Notes: generated from the sequence alone by a model not told the origin. A stretch of DNA of 10,000 nt from Penaeus vannamei (GCF_042767895.1 NC_091589.1:14071929-14081928), one strand, 5' to 3'; positions 1-8,208 are shown, counted from the stretch's first letter. Program-made: numbers and translations.

Positions 1-424
1 TAGTAATAAGCTATTCTAGCATGGTTGAACCTATCTAGCATGGCCGTTAAAATTGTAACATGCATGCCTGCTCACAGCAAGAAAGCATACCTTCTGAGCA
101 AGATAATGAAATGGTAATAGAAAAATGGTTATATCACGGGCAATCACAATTAATTTTCCAAATATGACTACTGACAAACTGAACAACCTCTCAGAAAATT
201 CTACATGTAATATAAACATACATCACTTCAATAAGTTATATGATAATCTAAATGTAACAGAAGGTTCCCCCTGAACAACTACATAAGAACAACAAAATTA
301 CATAAGAACACACAACAACAGCAATAGCAGGGATGATACAGATATATGTTGTTTCTGGTGGTGGCTAGTTGTTTGTATTTGGAAGAACAAACATTAATAC
401 ATAAATGGGGTGAGAAAACAAAAA
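1..424. other. AT-rich intergenic DNA, no gene seen
   Basis: I find no coding region on either strand. The 62-codon minus-strand frame here resembles no family I know and has no flanking gene signals. Minor structure: a near-duplicate of CTAGCATGG with about 16-bp spacing (positions 16-43), and a short direct repeat of ACATAAGAACA (about 281-310). Confidence 0.6.
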
Positions 425-602
425 TTAATAATAAATATTAAATATAAACAAAAAACACTGCCTTGACCTATTGGTTCTATAGTTCATGATGTCCGTCTGC
501 CAGGATAAGTCTAGGTCCAAACCAGCTGGCACCAGAGAGCCAAGCTCCTGAACACTGGACAAAATACTCTGGCTCCTTAGTCCACTGAGCCATTGAGCAA
601 AC
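425..602 (-). repeat. tRNA-derived SINE remnant (tRNA-Leu-like head)
   Basis: On the minus strand, positions 592-582 read TGGCTCAGTGG, which matches the RNA polymerase III A-box consensus (TRGCNNARYGG). The following GACTAAGGAGCCAGA resembles the D-arm and anticodon-arm region of a class II (Leu/Ser type) tRNA. A degenerate B-box, GGTTTGGACC, lies at 523-514, about 60 nt further on, which suits a tRNA with a long variable arm. It departs from the GWTCRANNC consensus at two positions, so this is not a working tRNA gene. After it, the sequence runs through a unique stretch into an AT-rich tail near 425-465, as in SINEs. Seen: the A-box and its spacing. Inferred: SINE origin and both outer limits. 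A chance A-box match in unique DNA is the alternative. Confidence 0.5.
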
Positions 603-635
603 ACAAAGCAATAAGAAATGTTTTGGAGTTTTGCA

Positions 636-763
636 TGAAGAAGGCACTGGAGTTGGAAGTAGAGGAAGAGAACAAAGAGAAAAGGGAGAAGTGGAAAGGG
701 AAGTGAAAATGGTAGGAAGGTGGAAGTGGTAGGGGAAGAATAGGGGAAGGGGAAGGGAATATT
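636..763 (+). repeat. Polypurine (GA-rich) tract
   Basis: About 125 bases are almost entirely A and G on the plus strand, with runs such as GGGGAAGGGGAAGGGAA near 738-759 and almost no pyrimidines. It is an irregular purine tract rather than a clean tandem repeat. Such tracts can adopt triplex structures, but nothing here shows a function. The same purine-on-plus bias recurs over the ORF1 pseudogene to the right (1680-2560 and 3200-3560), where it comes from the Pro/Ser-coding tail read on the other strand. Confidence 0.65.
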
Positions 764-1717
764 GCTAATGTAAATCAGCCTACATGAAATGTTATGCCAA
801 GAGATTTATAAACATAAGATAAAATCAGCTACTATAAGAATCTTTACCCGTTTTAATTTGAAACTCTGACTTAAAATTGCCAGGTAGAAACTAATGAGCC
901 TCCAAAGGTATATCTGTTGGTGGTTTCGTTGTTATGATTGTGATTGCAGTAATGTTGGCAGTGATATTACCTGTCATCCAATTCTTGCTTTCCTATACTA
1001 CTTTTGTGCAAACATAAGGTGGTCATTATGGTGGAGGGAGACATGGTTATGGTAGCAATGGTTTCTGGAGTGATGTTGGTGGAAAAGGCAGTGGCATTGG
1101 TTGGAAATAGAGTTGTTATATTATTTTACTACAACACCTATATGCTATGGTGTCACATGAGTCTTACTCCCCTTTAAAAAACTGAAGATTATTTGTTGTA
1201 AATGTTTGTGATATTTCTCATTTCCCATTACCACTTAAAGTTCATTTCACAAAGTAATTAGTACCACTACTGCAACAGTGAGGTCCCCAGTTTAGTATTT
1301 CTGGGTTCAGTAATTTCCATTTCAAATTATATTATAGAAACAGTACAGTGCTAGCTACCAATTCAGCAAGAAAAGATTCAATATTAGCAAACCAAGAAGA
1401 ACCAGAGCAAGAGGTATCTAAGGAAACAAAGCCATCATCTACAATTTTTCCCTATTTTATCACTGTTGGTTAAGTACAAGGAAACAATAAAGGATAACAT
1501 ATCTGACACCCATCAGGAGGAAACAGAACGAAGAACATGAGGTTATGATGGCTGACGGCTGAAAAATAAATCCAAGGTCATATAGAACCATGGTAAAGTA
1601 TTGTGGCAAAAAGGGTAAAAATTAGTTAACAATTAGGATAAAGAGTTAAATGTAAAAGATTATAGAGTGTTATAAGAGAGGGAAAAGAGTAAAGAGGAGG
1701 TGCAAATAAATCAGATA
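764..1717. other. Intergenic DNA, no RT or host gene recognised
   Basis: This lies 3' of the minus-strand ORF1 pseudogene, where a complete LINE would carry ORF2 (endonuclease plus reverse transcriptase). I read the minus strand for endonuclease and RT motifs (for example a YADD or FADD box) and found none. The bases just after the ORF1 stop (about 1480-1700) are pyrimidine-rich on the minus strand and may be LINE spacer or untranslated sequence. A degenerate GTN-rich patch spans about 915-1110. Its right end encodes a short Gly-rich stretch on the plus strand (see findings). Confidence 0.5.
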
Positions 1718-3703
1718 TTAGTAAAAGAAAGGGTTAAGACATAGGGCCACTGGATGAAATGGAGTGTATCTTTTGCTGGGGAAACAATGTTTAAGGAAAA
1801 CTGGTAAAAGAGATGCTGTAGAAGTAGGAGAAAAATGTGGGGGATGAGATAAGGGGACTGGTGAAGGAGGTGAAGTATCAGGAGGGGAGGACTCTGGAGA
1901 AGGACACTGTTGCAACAGAAGGGATTCATGTCAGTATCCAGGTGGGAGATGTAAGGATAATGGGAAACAAAAAGGGAATGGTGTACATGGAGAAGGAGAG
2001 GATGGGGTGTGTTGGAAAAGAGTAGGAGGAAGAGGGGTTAGGGGAACTTGAGGGGGAGGTGAATGGATATTGTCAAATACTCTGAACGTATAGGGAATAG
2101 ATAGAGAGGGCTTGGAGGGTGGATGAGGGAGTGGAACATTTCCTTGGGTCTTGTCTAGGAATTTTTGGATATTTTCAAGAGTTTCTGGAGGAGTTGTCAG
2201 TGGGGAGATTTGAGGAACAAATGATCTCTTGTGAGGAAGAGAAGAGAGGATAGATGTTCGAAGAGCAGAGGAAAAGGAGGAAGGGGAAGGCAAAGATAGA
2301 GTTAAACATTTACTTTGTCTGGTGTGACAGGTAAAGTAGGGAGGAGGGGTAGGTAATGGAGTAGTGGTAGAGATTGGAATATCTGGATTTAGACATGAAA
2401 AGGAATTTAATTGGATGAGAGGGTGAGTTGAGGTAAGATGGTTCAGGGTAGAGGGATGAGATACTTGGGTAGATGCAGGAACATCTTGTGAAGATGGTAT
2501 GGGAGCAGAGTGAAGGACTGTTTTGGAATAAGTAGAGAGAGAAAAATTTTGTTGTCATGCTTCCTGCCTGGCCTTATGAAGAATGAGGCCTAGTCTGAAT
2601 CTAAGAACTGCTACCTCACATTCAAGCTTAGAGGCAGGGCAGCTCCTGTAAAATCCATTATGGGAGCCACCACAGTTGGCACATGTACGTAACTGATTAG
2701 AGTAATTTAAACAGTCATGACCAGGTTGGGCACATAGAGGGCAGCAGGATGTGGAGCGACAGTGTTTGACTGGGTGGCCAAAACCCCAACATTTCTAACA
2801 CTGACAAGGAAGGGGTTGATATGGTTGGACATGGTATGACAATCCATCTATATACACTTCATGAGGGAGGTCATGTCTATGAAAGCTAATCTTAGCACTA
2901 TTGGCATGGGACTTACGCTGACCTCTAGGAGGAACAGTGTAGCACTGTACTGACACTGCATCATAATCAGAAAGGCAGGTAAGTAGGTCATTTTTAATCT
3001 GACCAGTTCTTGTCATAGATAGGCCAAGCAGTTGGGGAGACAGAAACAGTTCCAGTACAAGTATTAAGAGAGGGGGTGAGGAATGGGTTTGTTAGTGAGG
3101 TCAATTAAGGTAGATAGTGCACGAACTTGGGATTCAGATGAAACTGTGACAAGGTGTGATCAATTGGAGTGACTGCGAAAGGAAACTTTACTGACTTATT
3201 TTTTGGAGCCTGTTGAAAGAGAAGGGCATTCTCAGAGTAGGGGGCTGGGGACTGTTGGGGGAAATCACAAAGAATTAATCCCATTTGGCTGGGCCAAAAA
3301 GAGTACTCAAAAGGTTTGCAGAGACAGAGGCAGTAGAAGGACAAGGGTGGGAGGAAGATGGAGTGATGTGAAGTGGAGTAGTTCTGCAGGGGGTAGGACA
3401 ATAAGGAAGAGTAGTAATATGGGAAGAGAGGGTAGACATGTGCTGTAGGAGATGGAAAGGAGAATGTAGGGAAAGAAGAAGAGGTGCATTCTGATGGTTG
3501 ATTAATAACCTGGGTGGGTGGTTTGGAATGGATAGAGTTGTCAGTAAACGTCCAAGACGGGGTACTAGTATCAGTAATTGGAACTGTGATCAAAGGAGAG
3601 GCAGGGGATGGAAAACCAACAAAATCATATTCACATAGGCTAGTTGATGAAGGGGCAAGCCTTAATGCCCCATCATAGGTAAAGAATCATCATTATTAGC
3701 CAT
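1718..3703 (-). pseudogene. Dead gag-like ORF1 of a non-LTR retrotransposon (Jockey/I-type)
   Basis: This is a degenerate copy of LINE ORF1, a nucleic-acid-binding protein that coats element RNA in the particle. I chose the start at 3703 because it sits in a strong Kozak context (CTCACCATGG) and begins MANNDDSLP. The frame shifts soon after (about 3675) and runs on with GFPSPASPLITVPITDT to a TAA at 3105-3107. A later stretch reads VSVSPTAWPIYDKNW (about 3045-3000), and a further shift leads into DLLTCLSDYDAVSVQCYTV. Three zinc knuckles follow. The first spans 2800-2759 (KCWGFGHPVKHC) with TAG at 2795-2797 inside it. The second is CPLCAQPGHDC (2743-2711). The third is CANCGGSHNGFYRSC (2683-2639), followed by CP and LHKARQEA, as is usual for the family. 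A TGA at 2555-2557 and another at 1931-1933 interrupt the Pro/Ser-rich tail, which reaches TAA at 1718-1720. The knuckle set and the AR.EA tail are family knowledge; the crustacean assignment is inference. Confidence 0.85.
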
Positions 3704-4030
3704 GGTGAGCCTGAATAAAAGAAACGGTCTGCCCCTTTCGGTCCCTATAAGGGGTAAGGGCTAGGCAATTAGCCAAGGGAAAGCCTGTCTCCTTTCAAAC
3801 TTTCAGCACAGCTCTCACACCTTAGGAATAGGACAGATGAGGATGGAGAAGATACAGAAGAGAAATGGGAGATAAGAAAAGACCATACAAGGTAAGGGCA
3901 ATCCCATACATTGGGCCTCAGTCTCTGTCTCCTAAGCTCCCTCATGACAACAACGAGCAACAGGTTTGGGGGGCATGAGGTAATAAAATTACTGTCAAAC
4001 ATAAGGAAAATTATGATGCAACAACTCAAA
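3704..4030 (-). other. Candidate 5' untranslated region of the ORF1 LINE
   Basis: The sequence immediately upstream (minus strand) of the ORF1 start is less AT-rich than its right flank. It contains GGGACCGAAAGGGGCAGACC (3750-3731) and an open 86-codon minus-strand frame at 4029-3769. That frame does not look like a protein domain. A change to AT-rich DNA around 3980-4080 may mark the 5' end of the element. I see no target-site duplication, so the boundary is a guess. It could also be unrelated flanking DNA. Confidence 0.3.
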
Positions 4031-4089
4031 AAAGTTATTGCAATTCCTGCTAAAGTTGAGGATTTTAAAATTTTGAGAGGACGGGGCTA

Positions 4090-4335
4090 GTGGAGTGAGT
4101 CCGTAATGATGGTAATCATAGTAGTGGTAGTATTAGTAGTCATAGTATTAAACTAATGGAGATACTGTTATCATAAGATACTGTTATCTTATAGTTGCTC
4201 TGTTATTGTGATCATTATTATCCTGATTATCATTATCCCTTTATTATTATCATAATTGTCATTATCATCAACATTATTACTATCATAATTATTATCATTA
4301 CCATTATCATCATCGTTACTACTATCATTATCACT
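4090..4335. repeat. Degenerate trinucleotide repeats (GTA)n and (ATT/ATC)n
   Basis: Positions about 4107-4150 are a decayed GTA/AGT repeat. Positions about 4205-4335 are a mix of ATT, ATC and ATA triplets with a strict 3-base rhythm. The rhythm keeps frames open on both strands, giving poly-Ile on plus and poly-Asn/Asp on minus. These are repeat artefacts. Between the two blocks lies a short direct repeat of AGATACTGTTATC (4160-4172 and 4176-4188). Overlapping its second copy is a perfect 8-bp hairpin, ATAAGATA/TATCTTAT (4174-4193). Confidence 0.8.
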
Positions 4336-4339
4336 GGTT

Positions 4340-5370
4340 GTAGGGCATATGTAGTCTTTGTCAGTATCACAGTTAACAATAAAATCATATATGATGGTAT
4401 TTCTGAATCTCAACTGAAAATGAATGTCATTAAGTTGGGTACAATGACCTAGTGGGTAAGATGAACAGAAATTCTAAAAATATTGACATATAAATATACA
4501 TATTTTTCATTGGATTTATTTGTCTTGGGTCACAGGTGTAACATGTACATCACACTTACATTAGATCCTTTGGTAAAAAAAAAATGTGGACACAAAAGTA
4601 AGCTTTTAATGTTATCCACCTTTATAAATGATGACAGGCCTTTTCTGTAATTTAGTAGATGATATGAAGCAAAAAATGAGATATGATGCCTTATATTTGT
4701 AGAAATAAAGTCATCCTCATGAACTTGTTATCTTCCTTTTTCATGTACATACAAGAAATGTTATAAAATGCAAAAAAAAAACCCTGTCATGCACAACTTC
4801 AACTGTGAAGCTGAAAACCATCCTAATTCATCATAAAATTCTGGATAGAAAACAGTTATTCATAATAATGAGAAATTAGCAATAAGTTGTTGAAATAAAG
4901 TTTTGAATTTAAAAAATAAATGTCATATGGCATAGAAAAACCTTTTTTCTGTTCATGTAAAAATAAAACATATTTGCACGGAATGGCATTAATACTTTAC
5001 ATATAGCAGGATATTCTACAAAGGAAAAAAAGGTTTGTTTTTAGCCACTGTGCTTCTCTGCAAACCTCTTGATACAAAGATATTGCTTCTCTTCAAACAT
5101 ATTCCAACTGTTTACTCATCTATCTTTATTTTTGAATACCATTCATTCCTTGGGTAAAGAGAGGTTATTTCTTTTTTTTTCCCAACAACTATGGTATTTT
5201 TTTCTTCCATTTTTCTTAGGTTCACCTTTCTGTATAAGTCTTAATGCCTTAAGGTTCATTTGCAGAGTGGAAAAAAATTTATATTAATTTCAAGAGTATT
5301 CTATTTTTCAAATTTATACATATCAACCTAGTTTGCCAATAATTTTGTGAAACATCATATGAAGAGACCT
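4340..5370. other. AT-rich intergenic DNA, no gene seen
   Basis: About 1 kb of AT-rich DNA with short poly-A and poly-T runs (for example 4576-4585, 4771-4780 and 5170-5180) and scattered AATAAA words. No family was recognised in any frame. The 72-codon plus frame at 5069-5287 is Phe/Leu-rich, as expected from T-rich DNA, and has no recognisable domain. No repeat structure stands out. Confidence 0.6.
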
Positions 5371-5517
5371 CAATTCACTCTCTCTCTCTCTCAGACACCA
5401 GCTCACTCACTCTCTCCCTCACCTATCAACTCAATTCCTCTCATTCACCCATCAGCACTCACTCACTCTCCCTCACCCACGAACTCCTCAATCACTCTCC
5501 CTCATCCACGAACTCCT
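5371..5517 (+). repeat. 29-bp minisatellite, left segment
   Basis: This is a CT-rich array related to the large array on the right. The last unit, 5489-5517, is exactly 29 bp and ends CCACGAACTCCT. Units further left (5377-5460) are more diverged and grade into (CT)n at about 5379-5392. It is separated from the main array by the proposed solo LTR, and the repeat phase carries straight across that insertion. The open frame over this stretch comes from the repeat and is not a gene. Confidence 0.8.
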
Positions 5518-5746
5518 TATAAAGGGTGCAATACATGCAATACCTACTTACCACGTATGGTCCTCCACACGTGTTGTGGGGCCTGCCCACACTATCACCC
5601 AAACCACGCTCTCCTAAATATAGAGGCCACGGTATAAAGGGTGCAATACATGCAATCCCTACTTCCTAGTTGTGGTCCTCCACACGTGGTGTGGGGCCTG
5701 CCCACGCTATCGCCCAAACCACGCTCTCCTAAATATAGAGGCCACG
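5518..5746 (+). repeat. 115-bp tandem duplication in the LTR U3
   Basis: Copy 1 starts at 5518 and copy 2 at 5633, an offset of 115 bp. Both begin TATAAAGGGTGCAATACA and end ATATAGAGGCCACG. They differ mainly in the middle (TACCTACTTACC against CCCTACTTCC, and CACACTATCA against CACGCTATCG). Each copy contains a CACGTG E-box (5568-5573 and 5683-5688) within a short imperfect palindrome, CCACACGTGGTGTGG in copy 2. Repeated U3 blocks often act as enhancer modules in LTRs. Here the function is inference. Confidence 0.85.
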
Positions 5747-5761
5747 CCGTCCACCAAGGGG

Positions 5762-5798
5762 TATATAAGGTCATCCAAGCTGACCTTCCCTCTCACTC
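5762..5798 (+). promoter_or_regulatory. LTR core promoter: TATA box plus initiator
   Basis: TATATAAG at 5762-5769 is followed by a pyrimidine-rich stretch and TCACTC at 5793-5798. The A of the initiator lies about 33 bp from the start of the TATA box, a normal distance for RNA polymerase II. The start of R would be near 5795. Whether it is active cannot be told from sequence. Confidence 0.55.
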
Positions 5799-5920
5799 AC
5801 TCGCTCACTCACTCAGCTCACACCTTCAACGGTCCCGCCCCTTGGCTACTGACTTGACCTCCCGTACCGCCAGTTATCCTATTTCTTGTGTTGCTATAAA
5901 CAATGCTTGTAACTCTTAGC

Positions 5921-5926
5921 AATAAA
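5921..5926 (+). terminator. LTR polyadenylation signal AATAAA
   Basis: AATAAA lies about 125 bp after the proposed transcription start and about 80 bp before the LTR end, which is the expected order for R and U5. The cleavage site is probably in the CA-rich stretch at about 5932-5955. Confidence 0.55.
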
Positions 5927-6008
5927 GAGAACAGCCACACCGGGTATCACTGACACCACCTTGTACTTCAAAGAACACTATAAACAAGAGCTCTTAGAAC
6001 CTCTTACA

Positions 6009-7090
6009 CTCCTAACTCACTCTCCCTCACCCACCAACTCCTTCACTCACTCTCCCTCACCCACCAACTCCTCACTCACTTTCCCTCACCCACAAACACC
6101 TCACTCACTCTCTCTCTCCCACCAATTCCTCACTCACTCTATCTCACCCACTAACTCCTCACTCAATCTCCCTCACCCACTAACTCATCACTCACTCTTT
6201 CTCTCCCACCAACTCTTCACTCACTCTCCCTCACCCACTAACTCCTCACTCACTCTCCCTCTCCCACCAACTCCTCACTCACTCTCCCTCTCCCACCAAC
6301 TCCTCACTTTCTTTCTCCCACCAACTCTTCACCCACTAACTCCTCACTCACTCTCCCTCTCACACCAACTCCTCACTCACTCTCCCTCACCCACTAACTC
6401 CTCACTCACTCTCCCTCTCCCACTAACTCCTCACTTTCTCTCTCCCACCAACTCTTCACTCACTCTCCCTCACCCACTAACTCCTCACTCACTCTCCCTC
6501 TCCCACCAACTCCTCACTCACTCTCTCTCTCCCACCAATTCCTCACTCACTCTATCACACCCACTAACTCCTCACTCACTCTCCCTCACCCACTAACTCC
6601 TCACTCACTCTCCCTCACCCACCAACTCCTCACTCACTCTCCCTCACCCACTAACTCCTCACTCACTCTCCCTCACCCACCAACTCCTCACTCACTCTCC
6701 CTCTCCCACCAACTCCTCACTCACTCTCTCTCTCCCACCAATTCCTCACTCACTCTATCACACCCACTAACTCCTCACTCACTCTCCCTCACCCACTAAC
6801 TCCTCACTCACTCTCCCTCACCCACCAACTCCTCACTCACTCTCCCTCACCCACTAACTCCTCACTCACTCTCCCTCACCCACCAACTCCTCACTCACTC
6901 TCCCTCACCCACTAACTCCTCACTCACTCACCCTCACCCACCAACTCCTCACTCACTCTCCCTCTCCCACCAACTCCTCACTCACTCTCCCTCTCCCACC
7001 AACTCCTCACTCACTCTCCCTCACCCACTAACTCCTAACTCACTCTCCCTCTCCCACCAACTCCTCACTCACTCACCCACTCTCCATTAA
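6009..7090 (+). repeat. 29-bp minisatellite, main array (about 37 units)
   Basis: The tandem unit is 29 bp and ends CCCACYAACTCCT after CACTCACTCTCCCTC. Units differ at a few set positions: CACCCAC or CTCCCAC, and CTAAC or CCAAC. A few are shortened (for example near 6306-6340 and 6428-6450). Because 29 is not a multiple of 3 and the unit is pyrimidine-rich, reading frames pass through it with few stops. The resulting 211-codon frame (5961-6596) is a Ser/Thr/Pro/Leu/His repeat, not a gene. A larger copying event is visible at a 203-bp offset (see findings). The array fades out near 7085. Confidence 0.92.
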
Positions 7091-7340
7091 TCACCAACTC
7101 ACTCACCTTAATCTTAATCTCCTAAAAACGAAAATAGGATGTGAAGATTTACATTCAAACCTATGCTACGCAGAGAGCGCCGATGAAACCCGTTCCAATC
7201 ACGTTTCTATCTGTCTAAAACCACGTTATTCTTGTTATTCCTTTATCATAATGATATGAGAGACATGCAATCAAAGGGCAAACCTCCTATCTAAATCTTT
7301 CATTTTATTCTATACAATAACAGTGGTTTTAAGTGATTAT

Positions 7341-7422
7341 TATAAAGGGGGTGTCCGCTAGCTGGAGGCAAATATACGTTTGTTACGTTGCTGCTTATTG
7401 GCTAATGCAACTTCCGGGGCGG
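7341..7422 (+). promoter_or_regulatory. Promoter-like cluster: TATA-like, CCAAT, ETS and GC-box words
   Basis: TATAAAGG (7341-7348) lies upstream of ATTGG (7397-7401, a reversed CCAAT box), CTTCCGG (7411-7417, ETS-type) and GGGGCGG (7416-7422, GC box). The last three fall within 26 bp in otherwise AT-rich DNA. No exon or open frame is visible on either side, so this is only a motif cluster and may be chance. Confidence 0.25.
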
Positions 7423-7669
7423 TTACGATTTGCAGTTCATCTTATTTTTAGTACATGTGTAGTAAATGCAATCTCATCATCACATAGAATAATAGGATAG
7501 AGTAATAGGTAACAGCTTGACAATATTACTATCATACTGAAAATTTTAGTCAAATGCAAAATATAGCAAATGTAAGCTCTTCGGTGTTCTCATGTAACAA
7601 TTTTCATTTTATTGCACTACAATCCTTCAAACTTAAGCCTTCAATTTCCACCGACAAGAGCACTTTCCT

Positions 7670-7703
7670 ATGACTCCGACCCTATGTATGGGGGCGGAGT
7701 CAT
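7670..7703. repeat. Hairpin-forming inverted repeat with a GC box
   Basis: ATGACTCCGACCC (7670-7682) pairs with GGGGCGGAGTCAT (7691-7703) at 12 of 13 positions around an 8-nt loop, TATGTATG. The right arm contains GGGGGCGG. TGACTCC/GGAGTCA resembles an AP-1-like half-palindrome. It has no T-run, so it is not a terminator of the bacterial kind. Confidence 0.7.
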
Positions 7704-7734
7704 AAATAAACAATTGTAGAGTACCTGCCACTAC

Positions 7735-7820
7735 CTGGCTGACTCTCGCGCGGACTCGTGTGGCGGAGATGCCCCGCCGGCCAAGGACACTCGCACCGAT
7801 AACCAAAGATGGCGCTGGCT
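7735..7820 (+). promoter_or_regulatory. CpG-dense patch with YY1-like site, candidate promoter
   Basis: About ten CpG dinucleotides fall in some 80 bp (for example TCTCGCGCGGACTCG at 7744-7758 and GCCCCGCCGGCC at 7771-7782), whereas the surrounding DNA is CpG-poor. AAGATGGCG at 7806-7814 matches the core of a YY1 site, which in animals often sits just downstream of TATA-less start sites. An ATG inside it opens only a six-codon frame. It could equally be a GC-rich scrap of a transposon. Confidence 0.3.
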
Positions 7821-8075
7821 CTACACTAGCCTTTTATTCCTTTCAACAAACCACTACAAATATTTCCCAACGATTTACCCTGCATGCTGGTTCAAGCTCC
7901 TTTCTCTTCTCCTAAAATAAATTTTCCTCCATTCCTTATCCACCCTCTATCCCCCATTCTTCCTTCCCACTCTTCTTTCCACATTTTGCTTTGATTTACC
8001 TGGCTGATAAGCGTGGGGGCACCTCTGCCAGTTTTGAACCCTTTCATTTGCTCTACGCCCAACCTCTTACTTCCA

Positions 8076-8080
<5 letters not shown>

Positions 8081-8140
<60 letters not shown>

Positions 8141-8172
8141 TGTGTGTGTGTGTGTTCACATACATTTATATA

Positions 8173-8208
<36 letters not shown>

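Larger units (their letters stand above)
5518..6008 (+). mobile_element. Solo LTR of an LTR retrotransposon
   Basis: The 491-bp block has the ends and signals of an LTR. It starts TATAA (a one-base decay from TGTAA would make it the exact complement of the other end) and stops ...TTACA. It is flanked by CTCCT at 5513-5517 and 6009-6013, a 5-bp target duplication as in Gypsy or Copia elements. Inside, in plus orientation, are a TATA box TATATAAG (5762-5769), an initiator-like TCACTC about 30 bp later (5793-5798), and AATAAA (5921-5926). These define U3, R and U5. No primer-binding site or gag-pol follows: minisatellite resumes at once. So this is a solo LTR, presumably left by recombination between two LTRs. 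The sequence is much less AT-rich than the DNA to the left. I cannot name the family. Confidence 0.7.
7091..7990. other. Unique intergenic DNA with promoter-like patches, no ORF
   Basis: There is no coding frame of note on either strand. The stretch holds two GC-containing patches (7341-7424 and 7670-7820), described separately. The rest is ordinary AT-rich sequence, pyrimidine-rich on the plus strand at about 7890-7985. Confidence 0.5.

Noticed and set aside
500..602. Functional tRNA-Leu gene
   Set aside because: The A-box is good, but the B-box deviates at two consensus positions and I could not fold acceptor and T arms.
3203..3448. 81-codon plus frame rich in Gly and Arg
   Set aside because: It is antisense to the ORF1 pseudogene, and its composition is explained by the purine-rich complement of a Ser/Pro coding stretch.
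4189..4452. Poly-Ile (plus) and poly-Asn/Asp (minus) frames
   Set aside because: They are produced by the ATT/ATC trinucleotide repeat.
5347..5919. Two 92-96 codon plus frames over the LTR region
   Set aside because: They cover the minisatellite and the 115-bp U3 duplication in different frames, with no domain and no conservation of frame between the two copies.
5961..6596. 211-codon plus frame rich in Ser, Thr, Pro, Leu and His
   Set aside because: It is a 29-bp minisatellite read through. The 29-bp unit cycles all three frames with few stops, so the open length follows from composition, not selection.
5371..7090. CRISPR array
   Set aside because: The repeats are directly abutting 29-bp units with no unique spacers, in eukaryotic DNA.
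7670..7703. Rho-independent terminator
   Set aside because: The stem is GC-containing but is not followed by a T-run, and the setting is eukaryotic.
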